Of a stretch of 64,000 nucleotides of DNA, positions 23,364-35,255 are shown piece by piece. Position 1 is the stretch's first letter; each line of letters begins with the position of its first letter. Under the pieces are notes generated by a model, which worked only from the letters and a program-made list of their open reading frames with translations, made no database searches and had not been told where the DNA came from. Source of the stretch: Bedellia somnulentella (lineage: Eukaryota > Arthropoda > Insecta > Lepidoptera > Bedelliidae). The stretch lies in NCBI GenBank assembly GCA_963576735.1, contig OY755175.1, positions 8,138,401 to 8,202,400 on the forward strand. Direction: 5' to 3'. The position numbers were made by a program, and so were the translations under genes.

Positions 23364-23614
23364 CATACATACATACATATACTCACGGCTATAAATCTCT
23401 AGAAGGGGTAGCCAGAGCTAACGAATTAGAAACTCCTCAGCCACTTTTGGAAGTTGATTGGGGAAAAAATGATAATAATAAACGTTTTTGGTGACGGGTC
23501 TCCAACCACACCGCCCAAAAATCACTTAAAAAGCCCCTATACCCTTAGTCGCCTCTTACGATCACCCATGGGTAGAAATGGGGTAGCGTTATTCTAAGCC
23601 GACACTACATGGCG
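23364..23614 (-). mobile_element. SINE-A copy, near full length
   Basis: It runs from the (CATA)n tail and TACTCACGGCTATAAAT to the head CTAAGCCGACACTACATGGC. Confidence 0.85.
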
Positions 23615-23759
23615 AAATTGAAATATGAATATTACTTTAATGTAATATTCATATAGTGTTTGACACTTACCAAAAAGGAGACCCATTCTCTTCAATATAT
23701 CTATGTCATCATGTATTTGGAATTTTTTGTTAAAGTTAAACATATACTTTAACAAAACC

Positions 23760-23933
23760 TACCACTTTTGGAAAGTTGTGCTGGGAAAAGATGGTAAAAT
23801 AAAGGTTGTTGGTGATGGGTCTCCAACCGCATCGTCCAAAAATCCCTTAAAAGCCCCAATAACGTTAGTCGCCTCTTACGTACACCCACCGGCAGAACTG
23901 GGGTAGTGCTATTCTAAGCCGACACTACACAGC
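23760..23933 (-). mobile_element. SINE-A copy, 3' truncated
   Basis: The head and core are well preserved (TCTCCAAC, CGCATCG, CTAAGCCGACACTACACAGC). The tail third is missing. Confidence 0.8.
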
Positions 23934-23957
23934 ATTATTTGTTAGATTTATACTATA

Positions 23958-24162
23958 TGAGGGTTTAAATCCCGGGTCGGGCCTACACCATTTTTTCTTT
24001 TCTATGTGTATTCGTACAAAAAGGCGATGGGACTGCCTCCTATAACATGAGTACACTGTCCAAGCAAAACATGGGTACTCTGAACACGAATGATGAATTT
24101 CACGTGATTGTCAAAAGAATTAGTACCTCTGCCAACTCCTTCGGGGATATACGGCGTGAACG
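23958..24162 (+). mobile_element. SINE-B copy with an internal deletion
   Basis: The B-box region GGTTTAAATCCCGGGTCGGG is followed directly by GTGTATTCGTACAAAAAGGC. The tail CTCTGCCAACTCCTTCGGGG is intact. Confidence 0.75.
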
Positions 24163-24184
24163 GCCATCAAAATCATAAATAATC

Positions 24185-24735
24185 CTTAATCATATTCATT
24201 TATTCATTTTAACAATATTACATCGTATTTGAATTTTAAAACTAACTTAACATTAACTTAAAAACTAAAAAATATTAACAATTTCTATTACAATTTATAA
24301 GATAAAATAATATAAATATAAAATTGAGTAAGGATTGTAAAAGAATATATTGATTGAAATAACATGTCAAAAATTTTTATAAAAAAGTCAAATTGAAATA
24401 AAAACATGTCAAATGCAAATATTAAAAAAATGGGCAATATAATACAAATCTAGCCAAAAATTAATTTATATTCCTATCACAACATTGATCACAATCATTA
24501 TTAAATTATGGATGATCTAGCTCTTTCAAATCGTATAAACATTTATTAATTAAATATTTTTTTAATTTGGATTTGAATGATTTTGGACATTGAATTAACC
24601 TTATTTCATTGGGAATACTATTATAAATATTTACCGTCTGGAATCTAGGAGCATGTTCAACCACTTTAAGATGGTTAATCTTATCTTTAATAAAAACTGT
24701 AGTACATTACCAAGTCAAAAACAGAATTCATAGCG
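24185..24735 (-). pseudogene. Non-LTR retrotransposon (jockey/CR1-like) C-terminus and 3' UTR
   Basis: On the minus strand a frame reads ..VVEHAPRFQTVNIYNSIPNE then IRLIQCPKSFKSKLKKYLI and a TAA at 24506-24508. The WNSIP.EIR...S...FK..LK..L pattern closes many jockey/CR1-type reverse transcriptases. About 320 bp of AT-rich 3' UTR follow, ending in AATGAATAAATGAATATGA. The 5' bulk is absent. Confidence 0.6.
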
Positions 24736-25146
24736 TATCAACCGCTACGGAAGACAAGACAGGAGACACAGTCGAGTGAAGCATCGTCAGGTGCAATGTC
24801 AAAGGTGGGTGAGGGAGCCCGGCCTCACTCGAGCAGGCAAGTGGACTCGACACACTTCACCTCCCAAATTGTTTGCATACTTGGTCGACACGACAACGGT
24901 CTGTGTGTTGTACCTAACGTACAAATATGCAAATGAACTGGACTATATTTTTAAGATTGGTTGAGCTTAATGATTGTGCGCATAATTGTTGTAAATAGCG
25001 AGCGAGGTATAATCGCGAAGTTTCCTAAGTCTTATATGGATTATATACTGTATAGGATTTATAAAAAACATTTATTTCCCTTTCTGCAAAAATATCAAAA
25101 GTCCTCCAAAAGAAAATTTTATATTTTAGAAAAAATCCTCTCTATG
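24736..25146. other. Intergenic, nothing recognised
   Basis: Short ORFs only, none recognisable. Confidence 0.45.
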
Positions 25147-25360
25147 TTAAGGGCCCGGAGATTGCGGGTTCGAATTCCGCTGAGGACAACATTTATGTAA
25201 TGAGCATAAATAGTGTTTTCAGTATTTTACGCTATTTATATGTGTATTGTATAATGTTAAATATATCGTTGAGTTAGTATCCCATACTAAATTCGTTAAG
25301 TTGTATTTAGTTTGAGTCTATCTTAATTTGTGTCATATGTCCGTATATATTTATCCCCAT
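25147..25360 (+). mobile_element. SINE-D copy, head partly missing
   Basis: A tRNA T-arm/B-box (GCGGGTTCGAATTCCGC) is followed by a body with ATATATCGTTGAGTTAGTAT and CCCATACTAAATTCG. The same order occurs at 57850-58070. Confidence 0.6.
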
Positions 25361-25504
25361 ATTCTCCAAGAAACCTACATGGTAAATTGACGTTTTTTAG
25401 TATCAGAAGATCTGTCTGTTTGTCACTCACGGATATATGTGTTAATTGAATGAAGCGTGATAAAAAAAATTTTTCATACCTTTTTTACCGTTCTCATTGA
25501 ACAT

Positions 25505-25600
25505 AATCATCATCATTCCAGTTAATTGACGTTTACAGCTGGACATAAGCCTCTGTTGAACATTTCGCAAACCTGCAGAGTTCATTGAGTTTAAGACACC
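25505..25600 (-). mobile_element. LINE-E 3'-end fragment
   Basis: AATCATCATCATTCC, TTAATTGACGTTTACAGC and TGGACATAAGCCTC match the family seen at 10777-11067. Confidence 0.55.
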
Positions 25601-27888
25601 GAAGATAAATTGTGGAACAGAAACAAACAAAACGACAGTATCGCACCGCAGTACTTTTTATCTCTCGTATTCGTTCGCCCACGGCGCAGCTAGCTACAGG
25701 TTTGTCCTACAATGGGGATCTTGATGTGCTATTCACCTATAATAATAGTAGTAAGTAAACTCTATCGAAATTATGGAATACACTTACTTATACTTTATTT
25801 TTGTTTGTAATAAACGCTAAAAAATATATGCAAATACAACAAAACGAATTTTTAATTATTTCGTCAAATAGGATGCAAAGGTACCTAAATATTTTTATAT
25901 GAATTAATTTTATAATTAGGTAGCAAGATGTACGAGTGTGTGTTTCAATGTGGAAATTAACAGTTTCTGTTAAATTTGCAAGCTTATGATTATATGCACA
26001 TATGATTTCAGCAGAAAAATGGTGTTGAGATATTTAATGTAATTACGCTATTGAGCACACCATGAATTCAGTAATACTGAAACGGTAAAAATGGAGTGGA
26101 ATAAATGACTCTGGGTGAACCTCTTGATGGAAATGCATCAATGATGGTATAGAAACAATGTATGGTATATGTGTAACTTATGTAACATTTGTATGACATA
26201 ACACAAGTGGCAGTTAGCAGGTCACCCGAGTGTCGGCAGCGCGGGGTGCGGGGTGCGGGGGCGCGACACGGTCGAGTCGTGGCGGCGGTTGGCACGCGCG
26301 CGACAGGTGCCGGTCACGCGCCGGTACCCTGCCCTCTACACCACCACACTACACTCACTATTCTAATCATGCACCTATTACCACTTGCCAACAACTGCCC
26401 TCTACTCAAACCCGCATCTCCAAAATATACACACACACTTTATAATCACAAAGCGATATTGAGAAACCGATCAATACAAGAAGCCAATTATTCACCGATG
26501 TACTCACAGCCCGCCATTTGGTTTGTCCTCAATTCGCCGATAAACATCTGTCTATCACTTAAATTTCGAAAGACCTGATCTCTCACTTAACGACAATCAA
26601 TATCGGCATGGAAAATCTCCGCTTAGTCATTCGGAAGCCGAATTCATGATGAGCCTCGACCGCAGCGCGATGTTACAGCTTTATCGAGAGCCATTACGTT
26701 CGTAACATGAACGCTGCCTTGTACCGGCGATGGCTGGCTGCATCCCAATCGAGGGACATTCTTCAATTACGTTGCAGTACCGTTCACCAAACGCACGTGC
26801 TTGAAATTAAAACCACCTTAAGTGTGCGTATAACTTAACAAATATGAAATGCAAACTATGGACATATTTCATGCTGTCACATTATGTACTGAACTCCAGC
26901 AAAAAAAGAAATGATAAATCACATAAGGTCACTTACAAGATCGGTTCCAAGAAGATTTCATCTCGTATGAATTACTGTCTGTCCATCTTCAGATTAAAAT
27001 CCGGCCTGTTTGCAGGGATTTTAAATTCCATCGTATAAGAAAAAACTGTTTAAAACTCATTACATCACCGTTATGGGTCGATAAGAGCGTGAAATTTCGG
27101 TAATTGGTAATTCGGTACGATCAAGAACAGAGACTGACCGTTTAACTGATAAACTTGCATATTTCGAGGACGTTCCTTTATTGGGGTGGGAAAACCTCCA
27201 GTTCTAAACTTGCTTTATATTGTACTACTATCGTACTACACAAGTGTTATTGTTATGGGCTAGAGTCATGTTATGAAACAATCCTCAGATAGTTCAATTG
27301 TGCGTTATGCAATCTTTATAAAATGAAGTTATTATTTGTTAACAATAAGGTATCTATCAATGTGCCTACAAAATGAAGAACTTATTTGCAATAATCTTAA
27401 TAGTAAATAGATCACATTATCTGACCACAAACCAAACAATCTAATTGAAATTAACATTTGCATTTTAGTATGTAGTTTGTACTGTACCTACCTATACTAT
27501 ACCCTATACCGTATATTTTCATCAAGGTTTCCCTTCTACAAAGCATCCAAAAAAATTAAAAACAAAACAAAATGGAATGTCAACATCAACAGCCAGTCGT
27601 AGTCATAGTGACGAGTACGTCACTGCCGTCAACGCGCATTGGTCAGTGATCCATCACGGGTATTTCACGTGTCGCGCCGCTCGCCTCGGGACGCGCAGGC
27701 GCAATGAATATCGCCGATAAGCGCGATAACATCGGACGAGCTTTGCTGCTGCGACGCGGCTGAGTAGTCGCTTCCTAACTGATGAAAATGGAAAATATTT
27801 TATTTTTTTTCAATTGTTTAATATTCTTTGATGATGATAAATGATGGATACACCAATTAGATTTTGCTAACGTCATTTGTGTGGTTAA
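25601..27888. other. Intergenic with two GC-rich islands
   Basis: Islands lie at 26215-26345 (with GGGGTGCGGGGTGCGGGG and one CAGGTG) and 27640-27775. Overlapping ORFs in the first island are Arg/Gly/Pro-rich composition artefacts. No gene called. Confidence 0.4.
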
Positions 27889-28068
27889 TAAATGATGGTT
27901 GTTAACGGTGGTGGTGAAAATATCGTGAGAAAACACACATGACTGAATTGCACTTAGTCGTATCACTGTGTATTCGTACAAAATGACAATAGTCCTGCCT
28001 ATCACGTTAAACCAGGTGACCAAAATTCACCTGATGTTCAGTAGTGCTAGCCCTCTGCCAATCCTTCA
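27889..28068 (+). mobile_element. SINE-B copy, truncated and deleted
   Basis: It starts at ATGGTTGTTAACGGTG and ends CTCTGCCAATCCTT. The TGTCCAAGCAAAACGTGGGT block is lost. Confidence 0.7.
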
Positions 28069-28154
28069 TGGTTAAACTGCATGAATATTGAGTTTAGTGG
28101 ACTATAAATTGTTAATGAAGCAAGGCTTCCTGTGCCTATGGCCTTGGAATGTAG

Positions 28155-28709
28155 TGTTACGACATCTGTTCGCAAGTAGGAGATAGGATTTGCCACTACT
28201 AGATGGCGTTACTAGTATTTAATGAGTCGCCATGATATCTGTTGCTGAAGGAAGTGTCACTACTAGAGAACAGATGGCGTTACTAGTATTTTAATAAGTA
28301 AAAAAAAGGAATTACTAGATGTTTCTCGAATATCGACTTTTCGAGAATGTGGTACTAGAACTTTCTGTAATATTCGCGTATTTGAGATTTGGCATATATA
28401 AAGAGCGACGCGTGCTACGGAGTTATTCGAGTGCGAAGAACTAAAGCGAGAACAAGCGAAATACTAGAGCGAAGAAATTAAATACGACAGTGCAGTGATA
28501 TACGGATTACGGAAATAAGCTTAACGGTGTGGACAGTGTTACTATAACGGAGTAAATTAGTGTTGTTAATTAGTGCGAGTATCGATAGTTAATTATCGAT
28601 AGTGTTTGTTGTGTTGTGTAAAGTGCGTTATTGGTCAATAAATATAATTACACCTTATTGCACGAAAGTGTGACTGGTATTTATCAAATTAAGAACCCGG
28701 TACGTAACA
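28155..28709 (+). repeat. 5' LTR
   Basis: TATATAAA at 28395-28402 and AATAAA at 28637-28642 suggest U3/R borders near 28425-28430 and about 28660. Two TATCGATA motifs lie in the transcribed part at 28580-28587 and 28594-28601. Left and right LTRs differ at one A/C position (ATACTAGAGCG versus ATACTCGAGCG). The primer-binding site should begin right after, around 28710 (TTGGTGACAGAAG); I cannot name the tRNA. Confidence 0.95.
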
Positions 28710-28734
28710 ATTGGTGACAGAAGTGGATTTGAAG

Positions 28735-29976
28735 ATGCCAGTTATGCCGAAGGAAGACGGAAGAGAGGGTGTGAAGACACGCGCTCAGAAAGCCGCAGAG
28801 GGTGAACAGCTGTCGGAAATGAGGTCATCGGTCACGAACCCTCGGAGTGACATTCCAGAGGAGACGTCCGCGGTGACTAACGCGCCGTCTACATCAACGG
28901 CGCCGGCGGCCGCAACTAATACTGACTTGGCGATGATAGTTGAAATGTTTCAAAGCATGCGTGAAGCACAACAAAGCATACAGGATGTTGTGAAAAACAT
29001 ACATTCGGAGTTACAGGGTGTTGTGAAACAAGAAGTTCGTGAGTTGCGCGAGGAACAGCAAACTAAGTTCTCACAAGTTCTCACTGCGGTCAATGAAGTC
29101 AGTGGTCGGGTGGTTACTGTGGAAAAAGACGTAGAGCAGATGAAGGAGCAGGTAACCACTATTGAGAAAGATATCGATGACATGAAGACCGACTTCCGCG
29201 GAATGGAGAAAAGGGTTCTACAGCTTGAATCACGACCGGTCAAGGTTGTCTCCGGTGAGAATGTAGTAGCTGTCCATGGTCCTCGTGTGAAGGTTCCTCC
29301 CTACGACGGAACAACATCCTGGTCGGCGTATAGACATCAGTTCCAGACTGTTGCGGCTGCCAATAGTTGGACTGATGAACAGTGTTTGACTGCACTGACG
29401 GTGGCGCTCCGAGGTCAAGCACTGTCAGTAATAGAGGCGCTGCCGACTCCGAGTGGTGGTTTCAAGGACCTGCTGGATGCGTTGGAGTCTCGCTATGGAG
29501 AGCGACACCTGGAGCACGTGTTCCGCGCTCAGCTGCGTGATAGGGTCCAGCGTTCCGGAGAGGGACTTCAGCAGTGGGCCCTTGAAATCGAGAAGCTCTT
29601 CCGCAAGGCCTATCCCAGTGTAGATCCGAAGACGGTGGAAATGAACCTAGTGCAAGCATTCGTTGACGGCATCAGAGATATCGAAGTGAGAACAGCGGTG
29701 AGACTTCAACACCACACGTCTCTCAAGGATGCCTTGGCGAACGCTCTAGAAGTTGAAGCTTGCCGCCAGGATACGCGCCAAACTCATCGACTTCGTGAGA
29801 TTGCGGAAGCAAATGAGGACGTCAAGGTCATTAAAGCACCCGTCGGAAGGAGTACTGGACCGATTTGTTATGGCTGCGGGAAAAGGGGCCATTTGAGATT
29901 AAGTTGCCCGCTGAGGAAGGAAGAAAAGAGGCAGGCAGAGGCTCCTGCCGCAAACGTCCAGGGAAACGAGCATTAG
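28735..29976 (+). CDS. gag: Gag of the gypsy-type element
   Basis: 413 codons from the ATG at 28735. The frame opens slightly earlier, but only on a TTG next to the primer-binding site. A predicted coiled coil spans about residues 75-165, a capsid-like region follows (SWSAYRHQFQ.., residues ~195-340), and a single CCHC zinc knuckle CYGCGKRGHLRLSC occupies about 378-391. This fits an assembling, RNA-packaging Gag. The frame is intact. The next frame opens in -1 and overlaps by about 110 bp; no classical slippery heptamer was evident. Confidence 0.9.
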   Translation: MPVMPKEDGREGVKTRAQKAAEGEQLSEMRSSVTNPRSDIPEETSAVTNAPSTSTAPAAATNTDLAMIVEMFQSMREAQQSIQDVVKNIHSELQGVVKQEVRELREEQQTKFSQVLTAVNEVSGRVVTVEKDVEQMKEQVTTIEKDIDDMKTDFRGMEKRVLQLESRPVKVVSGENVVAVHGPRVKVPPYDGTTSWSAYRHQFQTVAAANSWTDEQCLTALTVALRGQALSVIEALPTPSGGFKDLLDALESRYGERHLEHVFRAQLRDRVQRSGEGLQQWALEIEKLFRKAYPSVDPKTVEMNLVQAFVDGIRDIEVRTAVRLQHHTSLKDALANALEVEACRQDTRQTHRLREIAEANEDVKVIKAPVGRSTGPICYGCGKRGHLRLSCPLRKEEKRQAEAPAANVQGNEH

Positions 29977-31433
29977 CCAGGACCGGGGGGCAGGTGCTGG
30001 CTAGAGAGGAGAAAGCCCCGACAATGACCATCTCACAAGACTGTAAACATTGCCGGAAGCAAGAGTCGAAGGAGGAGGTCGTGAAAGTGACTCGAATTTG
30101 TCCATTGGATGGATGGGAAACAGAAGCTATGCAGAAGGCCCAAGAAGAAGATGAGAACCTCAGACCCATCATGAAATGGAAGAAGGAAAAACACGATCAA
30201 CCGGCTTGGAGTGAAGTAGCGTCCACAGGAGTGAGTACGAAAGCTTACTGGGCGCAATGGAACAGCCTGGTTCTGATCAATGGTCTACTGTACCGGAGGT
30301 GGGAGAAACCCAACGGTAAGGAAGAGCACCTACAATTGGTCGTGCCCAGAGCCAAGGTTAAAGATGTACTGCGGGAAACACATGACGGTGTTTCGGGCGG
30401 GCATCTTGGGGTAAATCGTACGTTGCAGAAGGTTCGTGCGAAGTTTTACTGGCTTCATTGTAGGGACGACGTACAGGACTGGTGCCGAAAATGTACAACG
30501 TGTGCCGCGGTGAAAGGTCCGCAGACCCGGAGTAGAGGGGGATTACGGTTGTACAATGTGGGAGCTCCCTGGGAGAGGATTGCCGTTGATGTGGCTGGAC
30601 CGTTTCCACAATCAGAGTCCGGAAATAAATATTTCATGGTGGTGATGGATTACTTCACTAAGTGGCCTGAAGTGTTTGCCATACCCAATCAAGAAGCAAT
30701 AACTGTGGCTACAAAACTGGTTGAGGAAGTGATCTGTCGATTTGGCGTGCCCCTGGAGATACACTCTGACCAGGGAAGAAATTTTGAGTCACAAGTATTT
30801 CAAGAGGTGTGCAAACTACTTGGAATGCATAAAACCAGGACGACGCCATATCATCCTCAGTCAGATGGAATGGTGGAGAGGTTCAACCAAACACTGGAGA
30901 GACAGTTGGCGAAGATGGTTGAAAAACATCAGAAGGACTGGGACAAACACATTCCATTATTTTTACTGTCTTACCGGTCAGCTGTTCACGAAAGCACGAA
31001 GGAAACACCTGCTTTCGTCAATTTCGGAAGAGAGCTACGATTGCCTGTAGATTTGTTGACAGGAGGGTCACCAGATGAGCCGCAGAGTGTAACTGAATAT
31101 GTAAGCGATTTGAGAGAAAGAATGCAAGATGTACATTCCCTAGTGCGTGAAAATGGTTTACATGCTAGTGAAAAGATGAAAAGCAGATATGACCGTAAAG
31201 CTAACACGCCGCGTTTCGAAGAGGGTATGCTCGTCTGGTTACACAATCCAACTCGCCAGAAAGGGAAGTCCCCTAAGTTACAAAATAGGTGGGAAGGACC
31301 GTACAAGGTGGTCACTAGAATAAACGATGTAACGTACAGAATTCAACGCCAACCTAGAGGGGCTTCGAAAATAGTTCACATCGATCGACTTGCGAAGTAC
31401 CATGGAAGCAATAATACTCGGGACGAGTATTAA
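29865..31433 (+). pseudogene. Pol remnant containing integrase only
   Basis: 522 open codons in -1 frame to gag, with no ATG at the start, so expression would need frameshifting. Residues 1-50 are the gag/pol overlap and the start of pol; from ~55 the sequence is the linker that normally follows RNase H. Integrase then has an HHCC zinc site (H173, H180, C210, C213), the catalytic core D242, D302, E338 with D-35-E spacing, and a GPY/F module (WEGPYKVV near 478). No chromodomain. Protease, RT and RNase H are missing through one in-frame deletion near 29980-30010. All catalytic integrase residues remain, so the protein could still be active if made. Confidence 0.9.
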
Positions 31434-31436
31434 TGT

Positions 31437-31446
31437 AAGGAGGGGG
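31437..31446 (+). other. Polypurine tract
   Basis: AAGGAGGGGG three bases before the 3' LTR, the plus-strand primer site. Confidence 0.85.
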
Positions 31447-31449
31447 TAA

Positions 31450-32004
31450 TGTTACGACATCTGTTCGCAAGTAGGAGATAGGATTTGCCACTACTAGATG
31501 GCGTTACTAGTATTTAATGAGTCGCCATGATATCTGTTGCTGAAGGAAGTGTCACTACTAGAGAACAGATGGCGTTACTAGTATTTTAATAAGTAAAAAA
31601 AAGGAATTACTAGATGTTTCTCGAATATCGACTTTTCGAGAATGTGGTACTAGAACTTTCTGTAATATTCGCGTATTTGAGATTTGGCATATATAAAGAG
31701 CGACGCGTGCTACGGAGTTATTCGAGTGCGAAGAACTAAAGCGAGAACAAGCGAAATACTCGAGCGAAGAAATTAAATACGACAGTGCAGTGATATACGG
31801 ATTACGGAAATAAGCTTAACGGTGTGGACAGTGTTACTATAACGGAGTAAATTAGTGTTGTTAATTAGTGCGAGTATCGATAGTTAATTATCGATAGTGT
31901 TTGTTGTGTTGTGTAAAGTGCGTTATTGGTCAATAAATATAATTACACCTTATTGCACGAAAGTGTGACTGGTATTTATCAAATTAAGAACCCGGTACGT
32001 AACA
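31450..32004 (+). repeat. 3' LTR
   Basis: Same length and ends as the 5' LTR. TATA near 31690-31697, AATAAA at 31932-31937 and TATCGATA at 31875 and 31889 are in register. Confidence 0.95.
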
Positions 32005-32008
32005 GTAG

Positions 32009-33549
32009 TAACACAATTAACATATGTCATATGTCTTCACATGGGTGTCGTATAATGCAATCAAACGATCTGGAGCTTTCAAGTGTGTAGAGAAAAATAT
32101 AGTTAAAAACCCATCACCAACGAATAAAATGTTGTTATCGTTTACGCTTTCAACTTCCGAAAAGGGTTAAGGCATGGATTTACAAGTTTCTGTTTTACAA
32201 TTTTTTATATGTGCTTTGTGTAAATTACTTATAAACATACAAATTTGCTGTCAACTACCTGCTAATTACTCCAGCACCATACATTTCTTTTTTTTTCTTT
32301 AAATGAAAGCTCATGAAAGAAAATAAATAAACTAAAATTTAAGAAACTTAACCATATCGCTCCTTAATTTTAAATATAAATTAAATACTTTGGAGCTTGA
32401 GCGATAAACAGAGTTTTAATATAATATACATTAACAGAATGGGAAGTGTCCGAACCATCTTGTTACGTTCGTTGACGCTGCAGGCTAAATTCTCAACATC
32501 TTCATTGCAGTACCTAATTAATTTCCAGCCGTCACTTTACCTTCAACGAAAATTAGAATGAATAGTTTCATCTTTCACCAGTTTATTGTTTGTTGTATCT
32601 TTTAATACTTATCTTTCAAGTTGTCTAATGTTGATAAGATATTGTACAATATGGATTACGTTTAAAAATATCATAATTATTGCAACATTTTTTTCGACAA
32701 TTATTTTGTAAACAAATAACTGCTTAACTCATACGGGTTATTGACATCAGATTTGATTCAACAAAACAAGGTCTAAAATCATTAATATTAATCATTTATC
32801 TCTTGTTAATATCATAATTGTTTATTTTATTTAAGTATATTATTACAAACACAGTACCATAATCATACCATAAAAAAACTCAGCACATGTTTCAAGGATT
32901 GACATGAAATGTTCAAAAGAATCAATTCCTCTGCCTACTCTTTGGGCATTAAATCCATAAGCATTTGTTTTATCGCTAAAACACCTTTTGCGCTTAAAAG
33001 AAGATAATAAATTTGAAAGCCCAGTACATACCTGTGCATATAAATGTCCCAAAGAATGGCATTTAGAGTGGCATTAAAATTTATCATTATCCGCATGAGT
33101 ATGAGTTTCGTGGCATAACTCCAGTTGGCTTTACACAGTAGTATGGGCACAAAGGGAGTCTTATTGTAAATCGTGACGGGCACGGAATTTCTCTTGAGTT
33201 TGATGTCACGAATGACGATCCTTACCTGGGTATGGCAGTGTAAAAAACCTGTCACACGCCACAATGTGATATAAATGGATCTGGCGTGTGTATGTTTTAA
33301 TGGATCGGATGAGTTGGTGGAGTATGCTGTATGGTGGACGGGTGCGAGCGTATATGCGGGTACAGGTGGAATTTTACACTTAAGGGAAGTCGTAAAGTAA
33401 GTCCAGTAATTTGTTGTTGGTTTTAATTTGGAAAGTGTGCTGTTTATAGGTTGTTTTTTCTACGACTTTACTAATTTCGTTACGTCAAGAGAAATGTTGA
33501 AATACTGAACTATTTATTATAAGTGTTACTTAAGTTTTTTTATACATAT
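32009..33549. other. Intergenic, nothing recognised
   Basis: AT-rich. ORFs at 32843-33264 overlap each other in two frames and show no known motif. Confidence 0.45.
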
Positions 33550-34310
33550 GTTTATTTATTTATTTATTTGAGAAACAAACGGTACACAATATTTCAAATA
33601 AGACAAAAATACAGAGAAGTTCTTGACCTATAAAGTTTCTACCAATTGATATACAGACGATACAGAAAAACGCAAATTAAATAACTAATGAAAACAAAAC
33701 AATTATACATCAGTTGTAATGTGTATAATTTATACAGATGAAATTAAGTAAGTTAAATGAATTCTATTGTCATTCCCACCAGACCAAGCAAACACTACAA
33801 GATTACAAAATATGCATATAGATTTTAGGAAATAATGTTATAAATAAGATACTTACTTTTCAAGGTTAAAAATACATAAATTAATAATATATAAGATAAT
33901 TATGAATGAAAGTACTTAAAATACATACTTTAATATAATAACATAATAAGTAAATATATAAATATAATATAATAAATAAATATAAATTCAAATAATTATA
34001 TTAAGAGAAAATTGTATGACTCAAACATTTAGGGTCAATCCGCTGATTCAACAAACTCCAACTGTTTACAAAAGTTCTTAAATTGAGTTAATGATAAATT
34101 GAAAATGTCAGCTTCAGAAAATTTTGTATTGTAAGAAATAATAGCACGGGAAATAAATGTGTTGGTGGCATAATTAGTCCTAAGAGATGGTGTGTGGAAT
34201 GTGAATGAGTTTCTAGTGTTGTGGGACGGACATCTGAAGTTTAACCTTGATAACAAATAAGGTGAATCAATTAGATTGTGGATGGTTTTAAATAACATTA
34301 CTTGATCACT
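33550..34310 (-). pseudogene. Non-LTR retrotransposon RT C-terminus and 3' UTR
   Basis: An 87-codon minus-strand frame (34298 down to 34035) reads LFKTIHNLIDSPYLLSRLNF and then FNLSLTQFKNF. It matches the usual C-terminal pattern of jockey/CR1-like reverse transcriptases (FLYKLLNNLIDSP.LL..I.F). A ~480-bp AT-rich 3' UTR ends in an AATA-repeat tail at 33552-33570. The 5' part, including the catalytic RT, is missing. Confidence 0.65.
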
Positions 34311-34632
34311 AGTGTCCTATGTTATTTGTTCCTTCACTTAGGAAAGTGAATGAATAGTTTATTCCAAATATCTGACTTATTTGCGATATAAGAAGGTAGA
34401 TTACTTCCTAAAGTTGTTCAATAATTAGAATGAATATCATTTTTTAGAATTTTATATCTGTAATGTTAGTAATATTGTTAATTATTTCAATTTTTAAATC
34501 GAACGATGTGATTAGCCTATAATTGGTGTATTTAGTTGATTAGTGTCATTTCAATTCAAGTACTTTTTAAGATTGTTTACTATTTTCACTGTTGGCAATC
34601 CGTAATAAATAAATAAATAAATAAAATAATAT
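34311..34632 (+). repeat. Probable retroposon tail with (AATA)n
   Basis: An AT-rich stretch ends in AATAAATAAATAAATAAA at about 34606-34625, a typical non-LTR end. No coding part seen. Confidence 0.3.
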
Positions 34633-34796
34633 TTGTTATTATTCTTTTTAGGATTCCACATCAACAAGAAGAAACGAAACACAATTAACCGTGCGTACGT
34701 CTGTTACCAGATTCAATCGCATGAACCATGTTAGTAAGAAACTTAAAGATTTTCCATATAGTGAAACCAAATTTAGTTATTATACTAAACTATAAA

Positions 34797-34941
34797 TAGT
34801 TTTTTATGAAAAATACTTCAGGTGGGCTTCACTCCGACGTTGCCGATTATGGGTTATGGTGTAAGGCGATTTGCACTTGGCCGGTTTATTTCTGTTTCCA
34901 CTGATGAAGCAAGGTCGTTGGATGTATTTAAATAATAACAA
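34797..34941 (+). repeat. Repeat F, copy 1
   Basis: CAGGTGGGCTTCACTCC, then GCGATTTGCACTTGGCCGG, TTTATTTCTGTTTC and CTGATGAAGCAAGG. Copy 2 lies at 35256-35610. Unknown class. Confidence 0.6.
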
Positions 34942-35238
34942 CCATGATAGCTCAGTAGGTAGAACAGCGCATACGTGCAGTCGATGAGGGTTTAAATCCC
35001 GGGTCGGGTCTTCACCAATTTGTCTCTTCTAACATCGTAAGGAAATCCAAACGGCTGTGTTGTACTAAGTCATATGACAGTATATTTGTACAAAGCGGCG
35101 AGTCCTGTCTTCTAACATGTAAGAACAATGTCCAAGCAAAACGTGGGTACTCTGAACATCACGTGACAATGTCACGTAATTATGTGTGAAGTATTAGTAC
35201 CTCAGCTAACCCCTTCGGAGATATACGACGTGAACGTT
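34942..35238 (+). mobile_element. SINE-B copy between two F repeats
   Basis: The head has A-box TAGCTCAGTAGG and B-box GTTTAAATCC; the end is CTCAGCTAACCCCTTCGGAG, ATATACGACGTGAACG. Confidence 0.8.
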
Positions 35239-35255
35239 TGAGTTTGTATTTATTT

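Larger units (their letters stand above)
28155..32004 (+). mobile_element. Young Ty3/gypsy-type LTR retrotransposon, internally deleted
   Basis: The 3,850-bp element is flanked by a 4-bp GTAG duplication (28151-28154, 32005-32008), the size typical of Ty3/gypsy integrases. Both LTRs are 555 bp, start TGTTAC and end GTAACA, and differ at one base that I could find. Contents are gag, integrase and a polypurine tract. Protease, reverse transcriptase and RNase H are gone, and no env-like frame follows. It cannot replicate alone but keeps all ends needed for trans mobilisation. Confidence 0.95.

Noticed and set aside
28950..30637. Minus-strand ORFs inside gag and integrase
   Set aside because: They are shadows of the strong forward coding frames of the LTR element.
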